The position numbers and the translations under genes are program-made. Below the pieces are notes generated by a model that was given only the letters and a program-made list of their open reading frames with translations, searched no databases and was not told where the DNA came from. A stretch of DNA of 64,000 nucleotides. Origin: Duganella zoogloeoides (GTDB taxonomy: Bacteria; Pseudomonadota; Gammaproteobacteria; Burkholderiales; Burkholderiaceae_D). This document shows, one piece after another, positions 8,680 to 18,239 of this stretch. Within the stretch, counting starts at the first letter, position 1; every line of letters begins with the position of its first letter. Location of the stretch: assembly GCF_034479515.1 (NCBI RefSeq), contig NZ_CP140152.1, forward strand, positions 1,798,001-1,862,000. Reading direction: 5' to 3'.

Positions 8680-9935
8680 TCAGGCCTTCCAGGCTTTGCC
8701 GACGAAAGGCTGATCTTTCGACAAGACGATATGGCCATTTGCATCAAAGTCGATTGCCGCCAGACCCGGTTTTTCACGGAAAGGCATCTGCTTATCGTTA
8801 CAGAAATAGGTTTGCCACCAGCGACCGTTCTTGTCGCGAAAAACATTGCCGCCACCGCCACCCGGTGGCCCTTCGTGCCGCCCGCGGTACGGCCCCAAGA
8901 GGTTGTCAGAAGTCGCGAACATGAAGGAGTAACGACCTCCGATGAATTCACAGCAGCCTAGATAGTAGCGACCGCCCGCTTTGAACAAAGTCGCGCCCTC
9001 GAAACCGAGCACGCCCTTCGCGGCCGACGCGGGCCGGTCGGGATCGGGTGCGTGCGCTGGCATGTCATACTCAACTGGCTGCCAGTCGCCAGCGAAACCG
9101 CTGAAATCATGTTTGACTTCGCGGATCTGTACTGCGCCGCCATAGGTAAAGTAGACCCGACCATCATCGTCCTGAAAAAGCGTTGCATCAATGCCGCCCT
9201 TGTTGATCGGCCCGTCCTGTATGACATGAACATACGGACCCTCCGGCTTGCCGCTGGTGCTTTTCAGGACACCCATGCCAACGCCGCTGACGCAATGACA
9301 GATGTAGTAGTTGTCACTGATGAAATGAATTTCCGACGCCCAGATGGTGCGGAACGGCACGCCATCGCGCATGGTCCAGTTTTTTTCCCAAGTACCGTCG
9401 CGCTCGATGCTCCAAACGAGGCCAAGGTAGCGCCAAGTCTTCAGATCGCTTGACGCATACAGTTCGATGCCGTCATTGAATGCTGACCAGTTGTCGCCCG
9501 TCGTGCCCGTCATATAGTAGTTGCCGTCACCACCGAGGCAAATCATGGTATCGCGCAGATGTACGTCCCAGATCGGCCGCAGCGCGGGCATCAACCCATT
9601 GGTGACAGCCGAACCGCTGTCGTCGTCGGTCCAGGGCGCTGTGGGGTAATGACGTGCCACAGGTCCCTTGTATTTCATGCCCGACACCCAGCCCCCCGTG
9701 CTGTCTCATCCGTAACTGGTGCGCCGGGGCCGCTGAGGCCCGAATAAGGCCAGTAGTCCGTAGAGGGCGGCGGCACGATACGCCGGCTGTTATCGACGTC
9801 GTCGCGTTTTGGCTCTCCAGGTTTAGGATAGCTACGGTAGACAAATTTTCCTCGCGCCCAAACCGGTATTGCCAGCGTGGCAGCGATTGCAGCACAGCCA
9901 GACAGCCAGGTGCGGCGATTTAACATGTATGACAT
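8680..9935 (-). pseudogene. GH43-family glycoside hydrolase, interrupted by a frameshift
   Basis: A secreted GH43 five-bladed beta-propeller enzyme (arabinofuranosidase/xylosidase type) of about 418 residues if repaired. The N-terminal part starts at 9935 (MSYMLNRRTWLSG, preceded by AAAGAGA) and carries a twin-arginine-like signal ending near VWA. That frame stops at 9675. The catalytic domain continues in another frame from about 9700 to 8680. GH43 acid residues are visible: the base Asp in WDVHLRDTMI, the pKa-tuning Asp in GGIDATLF and the general acid Glu in LGFEGATLF. The two frames rejoin (…ETARGGWVSGMKYKG…) if one G is added to the six-G tract at 9692-9697 (C tract on the + strand). It is either a sequencing error or a recent inactivation; everything else looks intact. 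Confidence 0.8.
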
Positions 9936-10306
9936 CGTGTTCTCTTTTAGCATCTCGGCATCGCTAGAGGAGCAGCCTCGCGTTTCGGCATTCCATCACC
10001 TATTCGACGGGCTCCACTTCCTTTGACGTCTGACAGACGATTTTCCTAGTCCATACGTAGGACATATTTTATAAACGCAGAAAAATGGTCACATCAGTGA
10101 CTTCGAAGCGACGCTATCGGCGGAGCAGCGTGCTTGCGGCTTGTACCGACACATGGCATGCGCATTCGTCACGCATGTCATGTTCAATCTGCAACGCGTC
10201 CAGCGGCAAGACATCTTTGTCTTTCAGGAGGCCGAACGCAGCTTCGATGGCTCGATCCTGCTCATGTGCGGTTAGTCTACTCTAATGGATCGACCATGCC
10301 GCGCCC
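9936..10306. other. Gap with no confirmed gene
   Basis: 371 bases between the GH43 gene and the transglutaminase gene. AT-richer sequence near 10040-10080 could hold the GH43 promoter. On the minus strand a stop-free stretch from 10281 to 10114 reads LTAHEQDRAIEAAFGLLKD... and ends ...AASTLLRR. It lacks a convincing start and I cannot assign it; it may be a fragment of a decayed gene. No RNA gene or repeat seen. Confidence 0.4.
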
Positions 10307-11245
10307 TCACACCCCGCCCAGCACCGGCAACGGCGTCACCGTCACCTGCACATCGAGGTCCTGGCGGCCGCCGCCGAGCACGATGCCGCGCATCGGGGTG
10401 ACGTCGCTGAAGTCGCGGCCCCAGCCCAGGGTGATGTGCTCATGCTGGACCAGGCAGCGGTTGGTCGGGTCGAAATCAACCCAGCCAAGGGACGGGCAAT
10501 ACACCGAGACCCACGCGTGCGAGGCGTCGGCGCCCACCAGGCGCGGCTTGCCTTCGGGCGGATGGGTCAGGATGTAGCCGCTGATGTAGCGCGCCGGCAG
10601 GCCGATGCTGCGCAGGCAGCCGATCATCAGCTGGGCAAAATCCTGGCACACGCCGCGCCGCCCGCTCAGCACCTGTTCCAGCGGTGTCGAAATCTCGGTC
10701 GCCTTGCTGTCGAACTCGAAGTCGTCGAAGATGCGCCGGGTCAGGTCGAGCGCGGCGTCGAGCTGGGGCCGGCCCGGCGTGAAGCTCACGCGCGCGTACG
10801 CTTCCAGTGCCGGGAACCATTGCACGTGCGGCGAGGCGTACAGGTAGCGGCACGCCTCCAGCGTGGTAGCGCTTTTTTCCTTGCCCATCATGTCGCGCAC
10901 GCTCTCCCATGGCAGCGAGGCCGCGATCTTCGCCAGGGTGGGGCGCGCGCGCAGCAGCACCGTCGATTCGGCATGCACCAGCAGGCTGTCGTGCGGCACC
11001 GTGAGCGCCACGTGGCGCACGGTGTTGCCGAAGTAGTCGAGGCCGTCGCGGCCCTCGCTGACCACCGGGTCGAGCCAGATCAGGTGCGATTCGGTATGCT
11101 GCCAGGCGAACGGGCGCGGCGTCATGTGCAGGTACTGCTGCGACAACGAGACCGTGCTTTGATACTGGTAGCGCGTCTCGTGGACCACGCGGTAGCGGGC
11201 GCAGGCGACGGCGCCGACCGGCCACTCATGCGTCGTCCCCGTCAT
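10307..11245 (-). CDS. Transglutaminase-like cysteine peptidase/acyltransferase
   Basis: 312 residues. An N-terminal beta-rich domain (YRVVHETRYQYQSTVSLSQQ, the 'bacterial transglutaminase-like N-terminal region') is followed by a transglutaminase core with all three catalytic residues: Cys200 in RRGVCQDFA, His243 in DASHAWVSVY and Asp259 in VDFDPTN. There is no signal peptide. It may cleave or transfer isopeptide/peptide bonds made by the neighbouring ligases. Its ATG overlaps the stop of the ATP-grasp/alpha-E gene by four bases (11242-11245), so it is the last gene of an operon of three. Family identity is firm; substrate unknown. Confidence 0.9.
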   Translation of the reverse strand: MTGTTHEWPVGAVACARYRVVHETRYQYQSTVSLSQQYLHMTPRPFAWQHTESHLIWLDPVVSEGRDGLDYFGNTVRHVALTVPHDSLLVHAESTVLLRARPTLAKIAASLPWESVRDMMGKEKSATTLEACRYLYASPHVQWFPALEAYARVSFTPGRPQLDAALDLTRRIFDDFEFDSKATEISTPLEQVLSGRRGVCQDFAQLMIGCLRSIGLPARYISGYILTHPPEGKPRLVGADASHAWVSVYCPSLGWVDFDPTNRCLVQHEHITLGWGRDFSDVTPMRGIVLGGGRQDLDVQVTVTPLPVLGGV

Positions 11246-13824
11246 GATGTGCGCTTCCTTTGCCGGTCATTGTCGGTGTAGCTGAAAAACTGCACGCTGA
11301 TATGCTCGGACAGCGCCGCGCTGGCGAGCTGGATCCGGCTCAGCAACGCGGTCAGCATGGCGTTGCCGTGGGTAAGATCGGTGCCGGGCGTGAGGGCGCT
11401 CAATTCGGTGCGCAAGGGCGCCAGCAGGTCGGCGCCGCAGGGGCCGTGGGTGTGGGCGATGCGGCGCAGCGTGCCGAGGATGCCGTCGATCTGGAACAGC
11501 ACCGAGCGCGGGTTGCTCTCGTCGCACAGCAGCAGGTCCAGCACCGGCAGCCACTCGGGCTGGGCGCGGTAGCGGGCGCGGTAGGTGATGATGCTGTCGG
11601 ACAGTTCGAGCAGCCATTCGAGGTTGCCGTCCTGGTCCATCGCCAGTGCGCGCTGCAGCACTTCGCACTGGAATTGCAGCCGTTCGAGGCGGCGGCCGAT
11701 CGACATGAAACGCCAGCCCAGGTCGCGCGTCATGCCGTCCAGCGCAAAGCCGGCCAGCATCATCAAGGAGGCGGCGGCGTCGTCGAGGATGGTCATCGCG
11801 GCCGACTGCGACGGCCGTTCGCCGGGGTGCACCGCCGGCTGCACCATGCGGTTCAATGCGCGCCAGTTATCGACCGAAAAACGTTCGTGCAGCTGGCCGG
11901 CCACGCGGTGCAGCTGGCGCTGCTGGCGCGCCAGCCCGGGCACGTCGGGCGACACCACCGCCAGCAGCAGCGCCGCTTCGATTTCGGCATCGCTGAAGAT
12001 GGTGGTGGTCGCCGCAATGGTTTGCGTCTGGGTCATCCCGCCCAGCGTTTGCGACTGGGTTTGTACTGGCGCCGGCTTCTTCGCCGCGTCGAGCAGCTGG
12101 AAGTGGATGCACAACGCCTCCACGGTCGCCCACTCGGCGCCACGCTGGTCGAAGCGGACGTTGAACAGGAAGTGCAGCGCCACCCGCAGCAGGCGGCCGA
12201 TATTGTCGCAACGCTCGGCATGGCGGCCATACCAGAGCAGGTTTTCCGCCACCCGGCTCGACAAATTGGTGTCTTCGCGCACCAGGTTGTCGCTGGTGAT
12301 GCTGCGGTGCTGCGGCCTTTGCACTTCCACCCGGGTACGCGCCTGCACCCAGGTGTCCTTGCTGGCGCCGCCCATGTGCATGGTCAGCACGCGCGCATCG
12401 TGACCGGTGGCCACCCGCGTCAAGCCGCCCGGCATCACCACGTAGCCGTTCGGCGTGGCGCAGGCGAACACGCGCAGACCGACGGCGCGTGCCTGCAAGC
12501 CGGATGTGAGGCCGCCTTTCCACACCGGCGCCTGCGACAAACGCACCACTTCCTGGGCGATGAAATTGTTTGGGTCGGCGCGTAGTCCGGCAATAAAGGC
12601 TGCGCGCGCGGTGCCATCGAGGTCGCGGCCGAACACCGCCGACTGCGGACGCTGTGCAAAACTGGGCTTGATCACCAGCCGGTCGAGCTTTTCGATCACT
12701 GCTTCCAGTGCGGCCGGCTCGCCGCACCACCAGGTGGCCACCGACGGCATTTTCAACGGTTCGCCCAGCAGGCGGCGCGACAGCGCCGGCAGGAAGCCGA
12801 GCAGCGCGCCCGATTCCAGCAGGCTGGAACCGAGGCTGTTGGCCACCACCACGTTGCCGCGCCGCGCAGCTTGCGTGAGGCCCGCCACGCCCAGCATCGA
12901 GCTGTCGAGTTCCAGCGGGTCGCACGCTTCGTCGTCCACCCGGCGCAGGATCACATGCACGCGCTGCAGACCGGCCAGGGTTTTCAGATAGACCACACCG
13001 TCGCGCACGGTAAGGTCGCCGCCTTCCACCAGCGCCAGGCCCAGGTAGCGCGCCAGGTAGGCCTGTTCGTAATAGCTGGCGGTGCGCGGACCGGCAGTGA
13101 GCAGCACGATCAGCGGCACGTCGCCGTCGCGCAGCGGCGCCGGCTTGTCGCCGCTGGCCGCGCACAGCCGGCCCCAGTGCACCAGGCTGTCGTACATGGT
13201 GCGGAAAAATTGCGACAGCGGCTGCACTTTCAGTTCGCGCAGCAGGTCGGGGAAGGTGGGCGAGATGATCGCGCGGTTTTCCAGCGCATAGCCGGCGCCC
13301 GATGGCGCCTGGGTGCGGTCCGCAACCACCCACCAGCGGCCATCGGGCGCGCGCGCCAGGTCCACTGCATAGAAGTGCAGCGCGACGTCGTCGTGGTGGC
13401 CGATATCGTGGCATGGGCGCAAAAAGCCCGCGTGGCCGTGGATCAGCGCGGGCGGCAGCAGTCCTTCGCGCAGCATCTGCTGCTTGCCGTAGACGTCACC
13501 GAGTATCTGGTTGAGCAGGGTGGCGCGCTGGATCACGGCCGCTTCGATGACAGCCCAGTCGTCGGGCGGGAGGATCAGCGGCAGGGCGTTCAAATCCCAT
13601 GGCCGCTGGCGGCCGTCGCGGTCGGCCGGCACATTGTAGGTAACGCCGTTTTCGCGCACCTGGCGCTGCACCATCTCGTTGCGCTGGCGCATCATGCCCG
13701 GCGCTTCAAGTCCCAGGTTGTCGAGCATGGCGCGCCAGTGCGCGCGCGGCACCCTGGCCGCGTCCAGCATTTCGTCGAAGCTGTCGGGCGCGGCCAGGTA
13801 ATGGGCTAGAAGGGGAGATGGCAT
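11242..13824 (-). CDS. Circularly permuted ATP-grasp / alpha-E fusion protein
   Basis: 860 residues joining two domains that are separate genes in many genomes. Residues ~1-480 are a circularly permuted ATP-grasp ligase (starting PLLAHYLAAPDSFDEMLDA, with YNVPADRDGRQRPWDLNALP, the VLLTAGPRTASYYEQAYLAR segment and VIKPSFAQRPQSAVFG). Residues ~520-850 are the all-helical alpha-E domain (NLLWYGRHAERCDNIGRLLR, and LGWRFMSIGRRLERLQ). Such proteins are predicted peptide ligases working with transglutaminases. The ATG at 13824 is preferred; a TTG six codons upstream is possible. It sits 56 bases behind the DUF2126 gene and overlaps the following transglutaminase by ATGA. Confidence 0.9.
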   Translation of the reverse strand: MPSPLLAHYLAAPDSFDEMLDAARVPRAHWRAMLDNLGLEAPGMMRQRNEMVQRQVRENGVTYNVPADRDGRQRPWDLNALPLILPPDDWAVIEAAVIQRATLLNQILGDVYGKQQMLREGLLPPALIHGHAGFLRPCHDIGHHDDVALHFYAVDLARAPDGRWWVVADRTQAPSGAGYALENRAIISPTFPDLLRELKVQPLSQFFRTMYDSLVHWGRLCAASGDKPAPLRDGDVPLIVLLTAGPRTASYYEQAYLARYLGLALVEGGDLTVRDGVVYLKTLAGLQRVHVILRRVDDEACDPLELDSSMLGVAGLTQAARRGNVVVANSLGSSLLESGALLGFLPALSRRLLGEPLKMPSVATWWCGEPAALEAVIEKLDRLVIKPSFAQRPQSAVFGRDLDGTARAAFIAGLRADPNNFIAQEVVRLSQAPVWKGGLTSGLQARAVGLRVFACATPNGYVVMPGGLTRVATGHDARVLTMHMGGASKDTWVQARTRVEVQRPQHRSITSDNLVREDTNLSSRVAENLLWYGRHAERCDNIGRLLRVALHFLFNVRFDQRGAEWATVEALCIHFQLLDAAKKPAPVQTQSQTLGGMTQTQTIAATTTIFSDAEIEAALLLAVVSPDVPGLARQQRQLHRVAGQLHERFSVDNWRALNRMVQPAVHPGERPSQSAAMTILDDAAASLMMLAGFALDGMTRDLGWRFMSIGRRLERLQFQCEVLQRALAMDQDGNLEWLLELSDSIITYRARYRAQPEWLPVLDLLLCDESNPRSVLFQIDGILGTLRRIAHTHGPCGADLLAPLRTELSALTPGTDLTHGNAMLTALLSRIQLASAALSEHISVQFFSYTDNDRQRKRTS

Positions 13825-13880
13825 GGGCGCGCGGACTACCAAGAAAGCGGATTAAGCGGTTGCTGGACCGAAACAATAGG

Positions 13881-16800
13881 TCAATACGGCTGCCAGCGCA
13901 AGTCCAGGGTCATCGGGAAGCTCGGATTGTGTGCTTCTTTCATCACAGTCATCGGGCCCGGCGTGTGACCGTGCGGCCAGAAGCGCGCAAACCGGCGCGC
14001 CTCGGCGGCGTTGGCGTTGACCGGCGAGCCGACCTCGCTGCGCCCGCCCGGGTGCACCACGTGGTAGGTGCAGCCGCCGATGGCGCGGCCGCTCCAGGTA
14101 TCGACCAGGTCGAACGTCAGTGGCGCCTGCACGCGGATGCTCGGGTGCAGCGCCGACCACGGGCTCCACGCGCGGAAGCGCACGCCGGCCACGTATTCGC
14201 CCGGCACGCCGGTCGGATGCAGCGGCAGCATGCGGCCGTTGCAGGCGACGATGTGACGGCCGTCGGTCAGGCCGCGCACCAGCAGCTGCATGCGTTCCAC
14301 CGACGAATCGACGTAACGCGCGGTGCCGCCGCCGGTCACTTCCTCGCCCAGCACATTCCACGGCTCGATGGCCTGGCGCAGTTCCATTTCCACGCCCTCA
14401 TAGACCACGGTGCCGAAGCGGGGGAAGCGGAACTCGATGAACGGCTCGAACCAGTGCTCCTCGAATTCGTAGCCGGACGCGCGCAGGTCGCGCGCCACGT
14501 CGCGGATATCTTGTGCCACGAAATGCGGCAGCATCCAGCGGTCGTGCAGCGCCGTGCCCCAGTGCACCAGCTTGGCCTGGAACGGCTGACGCCAGAAGCG
14601 CGCCACCAGCGCGCGCAGCAGCAACATTTGCAGCAAGCTCATACGTTCGTGCGGCGGCATTTCAAAGGCGCGGAATTCCACCAGGCCGAGCCGCCCGGTG
14701 GGGCCGTCCGGCGAATACAGCTTGTCGATCGAGAATTCCGAGCGGTGCGTATTGCCGGTCAAATCGACCAGCATGTTGCGCAGCAGGCGATCGACCATCC
14801 ACGGCTTGTCGCCGTCGTGCATGGTCGGCAGCACCTGGTCCATCTGCTGGAAGGCGATGGCCAGCTCGTACAGGTTGTCGTCGCGCGCTTCATCGACGCG
14901 CGGCGCCTGGCTGGTCGGTCCGATGAAGGTGCCCGAGAACAGGTACGACAACGCCGGGTGCACCTGCCAGTACGTGATCAGGCTTTTCAGCAGATCGGGC
15001 CGGCGCAGCATCGGGCTGTCTTCGGCCGTGGCGCCGCCCAGCGTGGCATGGTTGCCGCCGCCGGTGCCGGTATGGCGGCCGTCGAGCATGAATTTTTCGG
15101 TGCCCAGGCGCGTCAGGCGCGCTTCCTGGTACAGCGTGGACATGTTATAAACCAGCTCATTCCAGCTGGCCGCAGGATGGATGTTCACCTCGATCACGCC
15201 GGGATCGGGTGTGACGCTGAGCAGCTTGATGCGCGGGTCGCGCGGCGGCGCATAGCCTTCGAGGCGCAGCTTGAGCTTCAGCCTGGACGCGGTGTTTTCC
15301 ACGGCCGACACCAGCGCCAGGTAGTCCTCGATGCGTTTGAGCGGCGGCATGAAGACGTGCAGGCGGCCGCCGCGCACTTCCACGCACAGCGCGGTGTGGA
15401 TCACGTCGCGGGCGGCGGGGTCTTGCGGCGTGCGCGCCTTGGCCTGTTCGGCCGACTTGCCGGCGGCCAGGCCCAGTACCGGGCGCTTTTCTTTTTTGGC
15501 GACCGGCAGCGCGCCGCGCGGGGAAAACGGATCGACATCGAACTCGAGGTCGGCCTCGCGTTCCTCCGGCAGCACCCACGGCAGCGTGGACAGCGGCAGG
15601 CGCAGGCCCATCGGCGAATCGCCCTCGAGCAGGTACAGGTGCTCGCGGCGCAGCGGCCAGGCCGACGTGCGCCAGTTGGTGCCCAGCATGACCGCCGGAT
15701 CGTAGTCTGCCGCTTTTAACGGCAGCACGTAGCCGGCCACCTGGCCCAGGCCGCGCTCGAGCAGGCGCGCCAGGCGGCGCCGCTCTTCGGACGACGTCAG
15801 GTCGGCCTGCAATGGATCGATGTTGCGCGGCAGCGCCTGTTCGCGCTGGGCTTGCAGCAGCACGTCCTCGTAGGCGGCGATCGGGCTGTTGGCGGGCAGG
15901 CGCAGGGTTTTCGTCAGTTCGGCGATGAAGCTGGCCGCTTCGTCGCTGCCGTAGCCATCGTTGACGTGATCGTCGGAGAACAGCGACGCGTCGAACCACA
16001 TCGGCTGGCCATCGACACGCCAGAAGATATTGAGGGCCCAGCGCGGCAGCGGCTCCCCCGGGTACCATTTGCCTTGGCCGTAATGGAGCATGCCGCCGGG
16101 GGCAAAGTGGTTTTTCAGGCGGTGCACCAGGTTGCCGGCCAGCTCGCGCTTCTTGTCGCCGTGCGCCAGCGTGTTCCACTCGGCGCCGTCCATGTCGTCG
16201 ATCGAGACGAAAGTCGGCTCGCCGCCTTGCGTCAGGCGCACGTCCTGGCGCTTGAGGTCGGCATCAACCTGCTGACCGAGCTGGTCGATCTTGTGCCAGT
16301 CCGCTTCCGAATACGGTTTGGTCACGCGCGGGTCTTCGTGGATGCGGGTGACCGTCATCTCGTGGAAGAACGTCACCTCGGCCTGGTCGGTATAGCCGCT
16401 CACCGGCGCGGCCGACGACGGCATCGCCGTGCAGGCCAGCGGAATATGGCCTTCGCTGGCCAGCATGCCGGAGGTGGGGTCGAGGCCGATCCAGCCGGCG
16501 CCGGGGATGTACACCTCGGTCCACGCGTGCAGGTCGGTAAAATCTTCGGCCGCGCCGCTGGGACCGTCCAGCGCTTCCTGGTCGGCGCGCAGTTGGATCA
16601 GGTAGCCGGACACGAAACGTGCCGCCAGGCCCAGTTCGCGCAGGATCTGCACCAGCAGCCAGCCGGTGTCGCGGCACGAGCCCGACCGCTTTTCCAGCGT
16701 GTCTTCCGGCGTCTGCACGCCGGGTTCCATGCGCAGCAAGTACGCGATATCGAGTTGCAGGCGCTGGTTAATCGCCACCAGGAAGTCGTTGGTCAGAATC

Positions 16801-17234
16801 GGTTCGGCCAGCAGCGCGGCGCGGGCCGACGCCACCCATTCTTTGAGCAGCGGGCCGGCCGCCTCGGTGCGCACGGTGTTCAGATATGGGCTCAGTTCCG
16901 CAGTCAGTTGCTCCGGGTAGGCGAACGGGAATTTCTCGGCATATTTTTCAACGAAGAAATCGAACGGGTTGATGACCGTCATGTCGGCCACCAGGTCCAC
17001 CGTAAAGTCGAGCACATCGGTTTTTTCCTGGAACACGAAACGGCCGATGTAATTGCCGTACGGGTCTTGCTGCCAGTTGATGAAGTGGTCCTCGGGTTGC
17101 ACCGTCAGCGAGTACGACAGGATCGGTGTGCGCGCATGGGGAGCCGGGCGCAAGCGTACTTCGTGCGGCGACAGGTTGACCAGGCGGTCATAACGGTAAC
17201 TGGTCTTGTGGTGCAGCGCGATACGGATAGCCAT
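13881..17234 (-). CDS. Large transglutaminase-like protein with DUF2126 (predicted amidoligase) domain
   Basis: 1117 residues. The N-terminal ~290 residues are a transglutaminase domain with catalytic Cys187 ([11 protein letters not shown]), His236 (DLHAWTEVY) and Asp252 (GLDPTSG). The remaining ~800 residues are DUF2126, beginning around [18 protein letters not shown] and continuing through [33 protein letters not shown] glycine-rich sequence (here [13 protein letters not shown]) and [20 protein letters not shown]2126 has been predicted to belong to the glutamine-synthetase-like (COOH-NH2) ligases. One polypeptide thus couples a predicted amide-bond maker with an amide-bond breaker. It is first gene of the three-gene minus-strand operon, behind a sigma-54-type element. 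Confidence 0.9.
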   Translation of the reverse strand: MAIRIALHHKTSYRYDRLVNLSPHEVRLRPAPHARTPILSYSLTVQPEDHFINWQQDPYGNYIGRFVFQEKTDVLDFTVDLVADMTVINPFDFFVEKYAEKFPFAYPEQLTAELSPYLNTVRTEAAGPLLKEWVASARAALLAEPILTNDFLVAINQRLQLDIAYLLRMEPGVQTPEDTLEKRSGSCRDTGWLLVQILRELGLAARFVSGYLIQLRADQEALDGPSGAAEDFTDLHAWTEVYIPGAGWIGLDPTSGMLASEGHIPLACTAMPSSAAPVSGYTDQAEVTFFHEMTVTRIHEDPRVTKPYSEADWHKIDQLGQQVDADLKRQDVRLTQGGEPTFVSIDDMDGAEWNTLAHGDKKRELAGNLVHRLKNHFAPGGMLHYGQGKWYPGEPLPRWALNIFWRVDGQPMWFDASLFSDDHVNDGYGSDEAASFIAELTKTLRLPANSPIAAYEDVLLQAQREQALPRNIDPLQADLTSSEERRRLARLLERGLGQVAGYVLPLKAADYDPAVMLGTNWRTSAWPLRREHLYLLEGDSPMGLRLPLSTLPWVLPEEREADLEFDVDPFSPRGALPVAKKEKRPVLGLAAGKSAEQAKARTPQDPAARDVIHTALCVEVRGGRLHVFMPPLKRIEDYLALVSAVENTASRLKLKLRLEGYAPPRDPRIKLLSVTPDPGVIEVNIHPAASWNELVYNMSTLYQEARLTRLGTEKFMLDGRHTGTGGGNHATLGGATAEDSPMLRRPDLLKSLITYWQVHPALSYLFSGTFIGPTSQAPRVDEARDDNLYELAIAFQQMDQVLPTMHDGDKPWMVDRLLRNMLVDLTGNTHRSEFSIDKLYSPDGPTGRLGLVEFRAFEMPPHERMSLLQMLLLRALVARFWRQPFQAKLVHWGTALHDRWMLPHFVAQDIRDVARDLRASGYEFEEHWFEPFIEFRFPRFGTVVYEGVEMELRQAIEPWNVLGEEVTGGGTARYVDSSVERMQLLVRGLTDGRHIVACNGRMLPLHPTGVPGEYVAGVRFRAWSPWSALHPSIRVQAPLTFDLVDTWSGRAIGGCTYHVVHPGGRSEVGSPVNANAAEARRFARFWPHGHTPGPMTVMKEAHNPSFPMTLDLRWQPY

Positions 17235-17291
17235 GCGGAATGCCTTTTCGATGTGGGCGCGACCTTGCGTCGTCGCGATGTGCTTGGATAA

Positions 17292-17305
17292 GCATGATTC
17301 ATACC
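17292..17305 (-). promoter_or_regulatory. Candidate sigma-54 promoter of the transglutaminase/ATP-grasp operon
   Basis: On the minus strand the sequence AGGTAT-GAATC-ATGCT has GG and GC separated by exactly ten bases, the invariant spacing of -24/-12 promoters. By my count it matches 7 of 11 consensus positions of TGGCAC-N5-TTGCW. A start of transcription about 12 bases beyond the GC would leave a leader of about 45 bases before the ATG at 17234. Moderate match, found by eye. Confidence 0.4.
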
Positions 17306-17396
17306 TGACTACCAGCGTAACACGCCGCGCATGTCAGGCACGTTTCTTGATAATAGTGTCGATGCTAATATGTCTGCACCGCACACACATCCCGCA

Positions 17397-17413
17397 CGCA
17401 CCATTATGGTGCG
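17397..17413. promoter_or_regulatory. NtrC-like palindrome
   Basis: CGCACCAT-T-ATGGTGCG is a perfect 8-base inverted repeat and fits the NtrC consensus TGCACCA-N3-TGGTGCA except for the outermost bases. It lies about 115 bases upstream of the expected start site of the minus-strand operon, a normal enhancer distance, and just upstream of the divergent transglutaminase gene. Confidence 0.5.
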
Positions 17414-17444
17414 TAGCACTCTGTTACTGAAAGCGATACTCCCC

Positions 17445-18239
17445 ATGTGGCTGCGTACTGCCTGCAAACTCGAATTCACTCTCGATGGTCCCACCCCGTT
17501 CATTTTGATGTTGCGCGCGCGTAGCGGCGCCCAGCAATGGGTGGCGCGCGAGTCCTATACGCTCACGCCGAGCGTGCCGGTGGTGGAGTTTACCGATATG
17601 TATGGCAACCTGTGCCAGCGCGTGGTGGCGCCGGCCGGGGAATTTGCAATCGAGACATCGGCCGACGTGATGACCGCCGACGAGATCGACGTGGCGCCCG
17701 GGGCGCCGTTCGACGCGGTGCAGCACCTGCCCGACGGCGTGCTGACCTTTTTGCTATCGAGCCGCTATTGCGAATCCGAGCAGTTCACCACCATGGCGAA
17801 CGAAATCGTCGCCGATGTGGCGCCCGGTTACGACCAGGTCGCCGCGATCAGCGACTGGATCCGGCGCGAGGTGCGCTTTGATCCAGCCACCGTGTATGGC
17901 CAGATGACCGCCACCGAGGTCAACCTGCGGCGCGAAGGCGTGTGCCGCGACCTCGCGCACCTGGGCATTGCCCTGTGCCGCAGCCTGTGCATTCCGGCGC
18001 GCATGGTGGTGGGATATCTGCATGACCTGGTGCCGATGGACCAGCATGCCTGGTTCGAGGCCTGGGTGGGCGGCCGCTGGTACACCTTCGACCCCACCCA
18101 GGACACCGCGCGCGGCGGCCGTGTCACGCTCGCTTACGGACACGACGCCGCCGACGTGGCGATCTTCAACCAGTTCGGACCGGCGTCGCCGCCGGTGCTG
18201 ATGCAGGTGGCGGTGGACTTGCTGGAGCCGCCGGCTTAG
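17445..18239 (+). CDS. Transglutaminase family protein
   Basis: 264 residues if it starts at the ATG at 17445 ([11 protein letters not shown]), which matches the usual start of this family. In-frame starts at 17406 and 17331 would add residues and run through the NtrC-like palindrome. Catalytic residues are Cys167 ([10 protein letters not shown]), His201 ([10 protein letters not shown]) and Asp216 (YTFDPTQD). Also typical are SRYCESEQF and [15 protein letters not shown]. It is transcribed away from the DUF2126/ATP-grasp/transglutaminase operon and probably belongs to the same pathway. Its last 74 bases overlap the convergent zinc peptidase gene. Confidence 0.87.
   Translation: MWLRTACKLEFTLDGPTPFILMLRARSGAQQWVARESYTLTPSVPVVEFTDMYGNLCQRVVAPAGEFAIETSADVMTADEIDVAPGAPFDAVQHLPDGVLTFLLSSRYCESEQFTTMANEIVADVAPGYDQVAAISDWIRREVRFDPATVYGQMTATEVNLRREGVCRDLAHLGIALCRSLCIPARMVVGYLHDLVPMDQHAWFEAWVGGRWYTFDPTQDTARGGRVTLAYGHDAADVAIFNQFGPASPPVLMQVAVDLLEPPA

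Noticed and set aside
10114..10281. Small minus-strand gene (about 55 codons) between GH43 and the transglutaminase gene
   Set aside because: No start codon with a ribosome site and no recognisable family; reported only as an open stretch within the gap.
13818..15719. Very long open frame (over 600 codons) on the plus strand opposite the DUF2126 gene
   Set aside because: Composition (many His, Arg, Gln, Val) and lack of any family motif are those of an antisense frame in GC-rich DNA; the minus-strand gene is well supported. Similar long antisense frames lie opposite PL11, isocitrate dehydrogenase, GH105 and DUF4331.
17414..17444. Sigma-54 promoter for the plus-strand transglutaminase gene
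   Set aside because: TAGCAC-TCTGT-TACT lacks the invariant GG and GC dinucleotides.
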